33,882 nt of DNA, taken from positions 1 to 33,882 of the forward strand of contig JAEXCN010000121.1 of NCBI GenBank assembly GCA_023402175.1, read 5' to 3'. Positions 32,351 through 33,882 of this stretch are shown one piece after another; the first letter of the stretch is position 1; every line of letters begins with the position of its first letter. Source of the DNA: Pseudomonadota bacterium (GTDB lineage Bacteria; Myxococcota_A; Polyangia; Polyangiales; Polyangiaceae). The notes below the pieces were generated by a model. The model made no database searches and was not told the origin of the DNA. It was given only the letters and a program-made list of their open reading frames with translations. A program made the position numbers and the translations under genes.

Positions 32351-33837
32351 TGGAGATCGCGCGGCAGGGTGACACGAAACGTCGTTCCTTCGTCGGGCGC
32401 GGAACGCATGTCGAGCGTTCCACCGTGGGCGTTGACGATACGACGCGAGATGTAGAGCCCCAGCCCGAGCCCATCGGAGCGTCCCTTCGCCTTGCGGGAT
32501 CGCTTGAAAGGCTCGAACAAGAGTGCACGCTCGGCGTCTTCGATCACGGGCCCGAAGTTGTGAACCTCGATCGACACCACCTGCGGGCTCGCAAGGATCT
32601 TCAGGCGGACGGCCTTCTCGGGATCTCCATGGACGAACGCATTCCCGAGGAGGTTCCTGAGCACCTGTTCGATCCTGCCGGTGTCGATCGAGGCGATACA
32701 TGGCCCGTCGACCACGACGTCGACCTTGCACCCCGGGTGCGAGGCGCGGAGCTCGTCGAGGACGGACGAAGCGAGCGCGGCGACGTCGACATCGGGATCG
32801 CGCGTGATGCGGATGCCATCGTCGAGGCGATCGCTGGTGACATCGAGGATCTGCTCGATCATGCGCTGCATGCGCACTCCACTCACGATCACGCGGTCGA
32901 TCCGCTTCGTGCTCTCCGGCGCGAGCTCTCGGCGCATGATCATGAGTCGACTCGTCGTCAGGATCGTGTTCAGCGGATTGCGGAGGTCGTGCCCGAGGAT
33001 CGCGAGGAACTGCTCTTTGAAGGCGTCGTTCTCCTCGGCCTTCGTGCGCGCTTCGCGCTCGCGGTGCACGCTCTCGCGGAGCTCGGCCTCGATGCGGCTT
33101 CGATCACGGAGCGCATGGCGGAGAGCGAGCTCGAGCCCCTTCCGATGATGTAGCTCCGTCTCGAGTGCTCGTATGCGCTGCTCGAGCGTCTCGCCGTTTC
33201 GCCGTGTGCTCGCCTCGTTGGCAACGTCCGCGCGGTCGTCGCTTCGGATGACGTGACTGTGGCGCTCGCAGACCTCGGCGAACCGCGCCGCGCCCGCGTC
33301 CGCGGCGTCCGGTCCGAGCGCATAGGCGCACATCACGGAGAAGTCGTGCTGCCGGCACGCCTCGTCCCACAGCTCTTCGAGACGGAGCGCCGCGTTCCAG
33401 CTTGAAGCCTTCCACAGCACGTCGACCATCTCGCCGAAGGCGCGGACCCGGACGTCGGGCCCATCGCCGCGGAGGTCGCCGATCACGCGCCCGATGAGCT
33501 CGTGGAAGCGGTCGGCGTCGACCGTCTCACCGACCATGACCTTCTCGAGCGTCTGGTGCGCATCGAGCAAGACGATGTGGCCGCGAGCGATCGCGCGCGA
33601 GAGAACCTGCGCGCCGAGCCGCTGGGTGATTCTGCCCTCGTGGATGGCCGTCGCGATCACGAGCACTCGATCGCCGGCCTCGAGGCCTGCGCTCAGGAAC
33701 CTCGCCACGTTCTCGAAGAGCGAATCCGGCTCCTCGTAGAATTGGACGGAATGCGCCTGGTGCGGAGGCTCCGCGAGGAAGCTGGCCGTGGCGGCCACAT
33801 CGCGAAGCGTCGGGTGGGAGTGAGCGAAGGGGACCAC
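32347..33837 (-). CDS. MEDS-domain sensor histidine kinase
   Basis: Cytoplasmic kinase of 496 residues. The N-terminal MEDS domain (about 28-200) shows HSVQFYEEPDSLFENVARFL, GDRVLVIAT and a VRAFGEMVDVLW motif, as in DcmR-type sensors, which are thought to bind small organic ligands. A long coiled coil (about 220-275) leads to LAILGHDLRNPL with phospho-acceptor His283. The catalytic domain has NLLGNAFVHG, a variant G1 box NFGPVI (Asn for the usual Asp) and GLGLGLYIS. The start is GTG 33837, with GGAG 10 bases upstream, and only 45 bases of upstream sequence are in the window (nothing recognisable in it). It overlaps and is coupled to the single-domain regulator gene. The ligand is unknown. Confidence 0.92.
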   Translation of the reverse strand: MVPFAHSHPTLRDVAATASFLAEPPHQAHSVQFYEEPDSLFENVARFLSAGLEAGDRVLVIATAIHEGRITQRLGAQVLSRAIARGHIVLLDAHQTLEKVMVGETVDADRFHELIGRVIGDLRGDGPDVRVRAFGEMVDVLWKASSWNAALRLEELWDEACRQHDFSVMCAYALGPDAADAGAARFAEVCERHSHVIRSDDRADVANEASTRRNGETLEQRIRALETELHHRKGLELALRHALRDRSRIEAELRESVHREREARTKAEENDAFKEQFLAILGHDLRNPLNTILTTSRLMIMRRELAPESTKRIDRVIVSGVRMQRMIEQILDVTSDRLDDGIRITRDPDVDVAALASSVLDELRASHPGCKVDVVVDGPCIASIDTGRIEQVLRNLLGNAFVHGDPEKAVRLKILASPQVVSIEVHNFGPVIEDAERALLFEPFKRSRKAKGRSDGLGLGLYISRRIVNAHGGTLDMRSAPDEGTTFRVTLPRDLQ

Positions 33838-33882
33838 CGATCGTGTTCTCCGGGACGGAGCCGCCGTGCGACGCGGGAGCGC

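Overview
This is a high-GC, gene-dense bacterial chromosomal window of 33.9 kb. It most resembles a member of the Myxococcota, perhaps a Polyangia/Labilithrix-like lineage. The taxon is inferred from several features together: secreted proteins ending in MYXO-CTERM-like tails (Cys, hydrophobic helix, Arg cluster), Cys-rich CGACGxxC lipoproteins, many sensor kinases, a TonB-domain/TonB-receptor fusion, and strongly GC-ending codons. I see no tRNA, rRNA, CRISPR array, transposase, integrase or phage gene. No gene-free gap exceeds 300 bases.

Layout. (1) 1-4682, minus strand: a tightly coupled operon of a MoxR-type AAA+ ATPase, a DUF5682 protein, a VWA/CoxE-like protein and the start of a probable SWIM zinc-finger protein that runs off the left edge. 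(2) 4681-5934, plus: an ArsB/SLC13-type anion permease, divergent from the ATPase, with start codons that may share one CCATGG. (3) 6058-10133: an envelope group made of a Cys-rich, seven-repeat propeller lipoprotein, a TPR/PEGA protein (minus strand) and a trypsin-fold protease. (4) 10162-14899: a metallophosphoesterase, a PAS sensor kinase (minus), a DUF3052 protein and a hybrid sensor kinase. (5) 15082-22061: a matrixin-like metalloprotease, then a complete tripartite efflux set (TolC-type channel, lipoprotein adaptor, RND pump). (6) 22069-25622, minus: a TonB-dependent receptor carrying its own TonB C-terminal-like domain, translationally coupled to a lipoprotein of unknown function. (7) 25910-27915, minus: a LytS-type kinase and LytTR regulator pair, followed by a good intrinsic terminator. 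(8) 28133-31963, plus: a large M36 (fungalysin-like) metalloprotease. (9) 31973-33837, minus: a MEDS-domain histidine kinase coupled to a single-domain response regulator.

How the genes work together. Overlapping ATGA/GTGA junctions recur (VWA/SWIM, DUF5682/VWA, TolC/adaptor, receptor/lipoprotein, both kinase/regulator pairs), so translational coupling is the norm inside operons. Convergent neighbours are packed end to end, with gaps of 3 to 9 bases or an overlap of 27. Three secreted proteases of different families share myxobacterial-style C-terminal anchors. The least understood and most interesting unit is the MoxR-DUF5682-VWA-SWIM operon. The TonB-receptor/lipoprotein pair is second.
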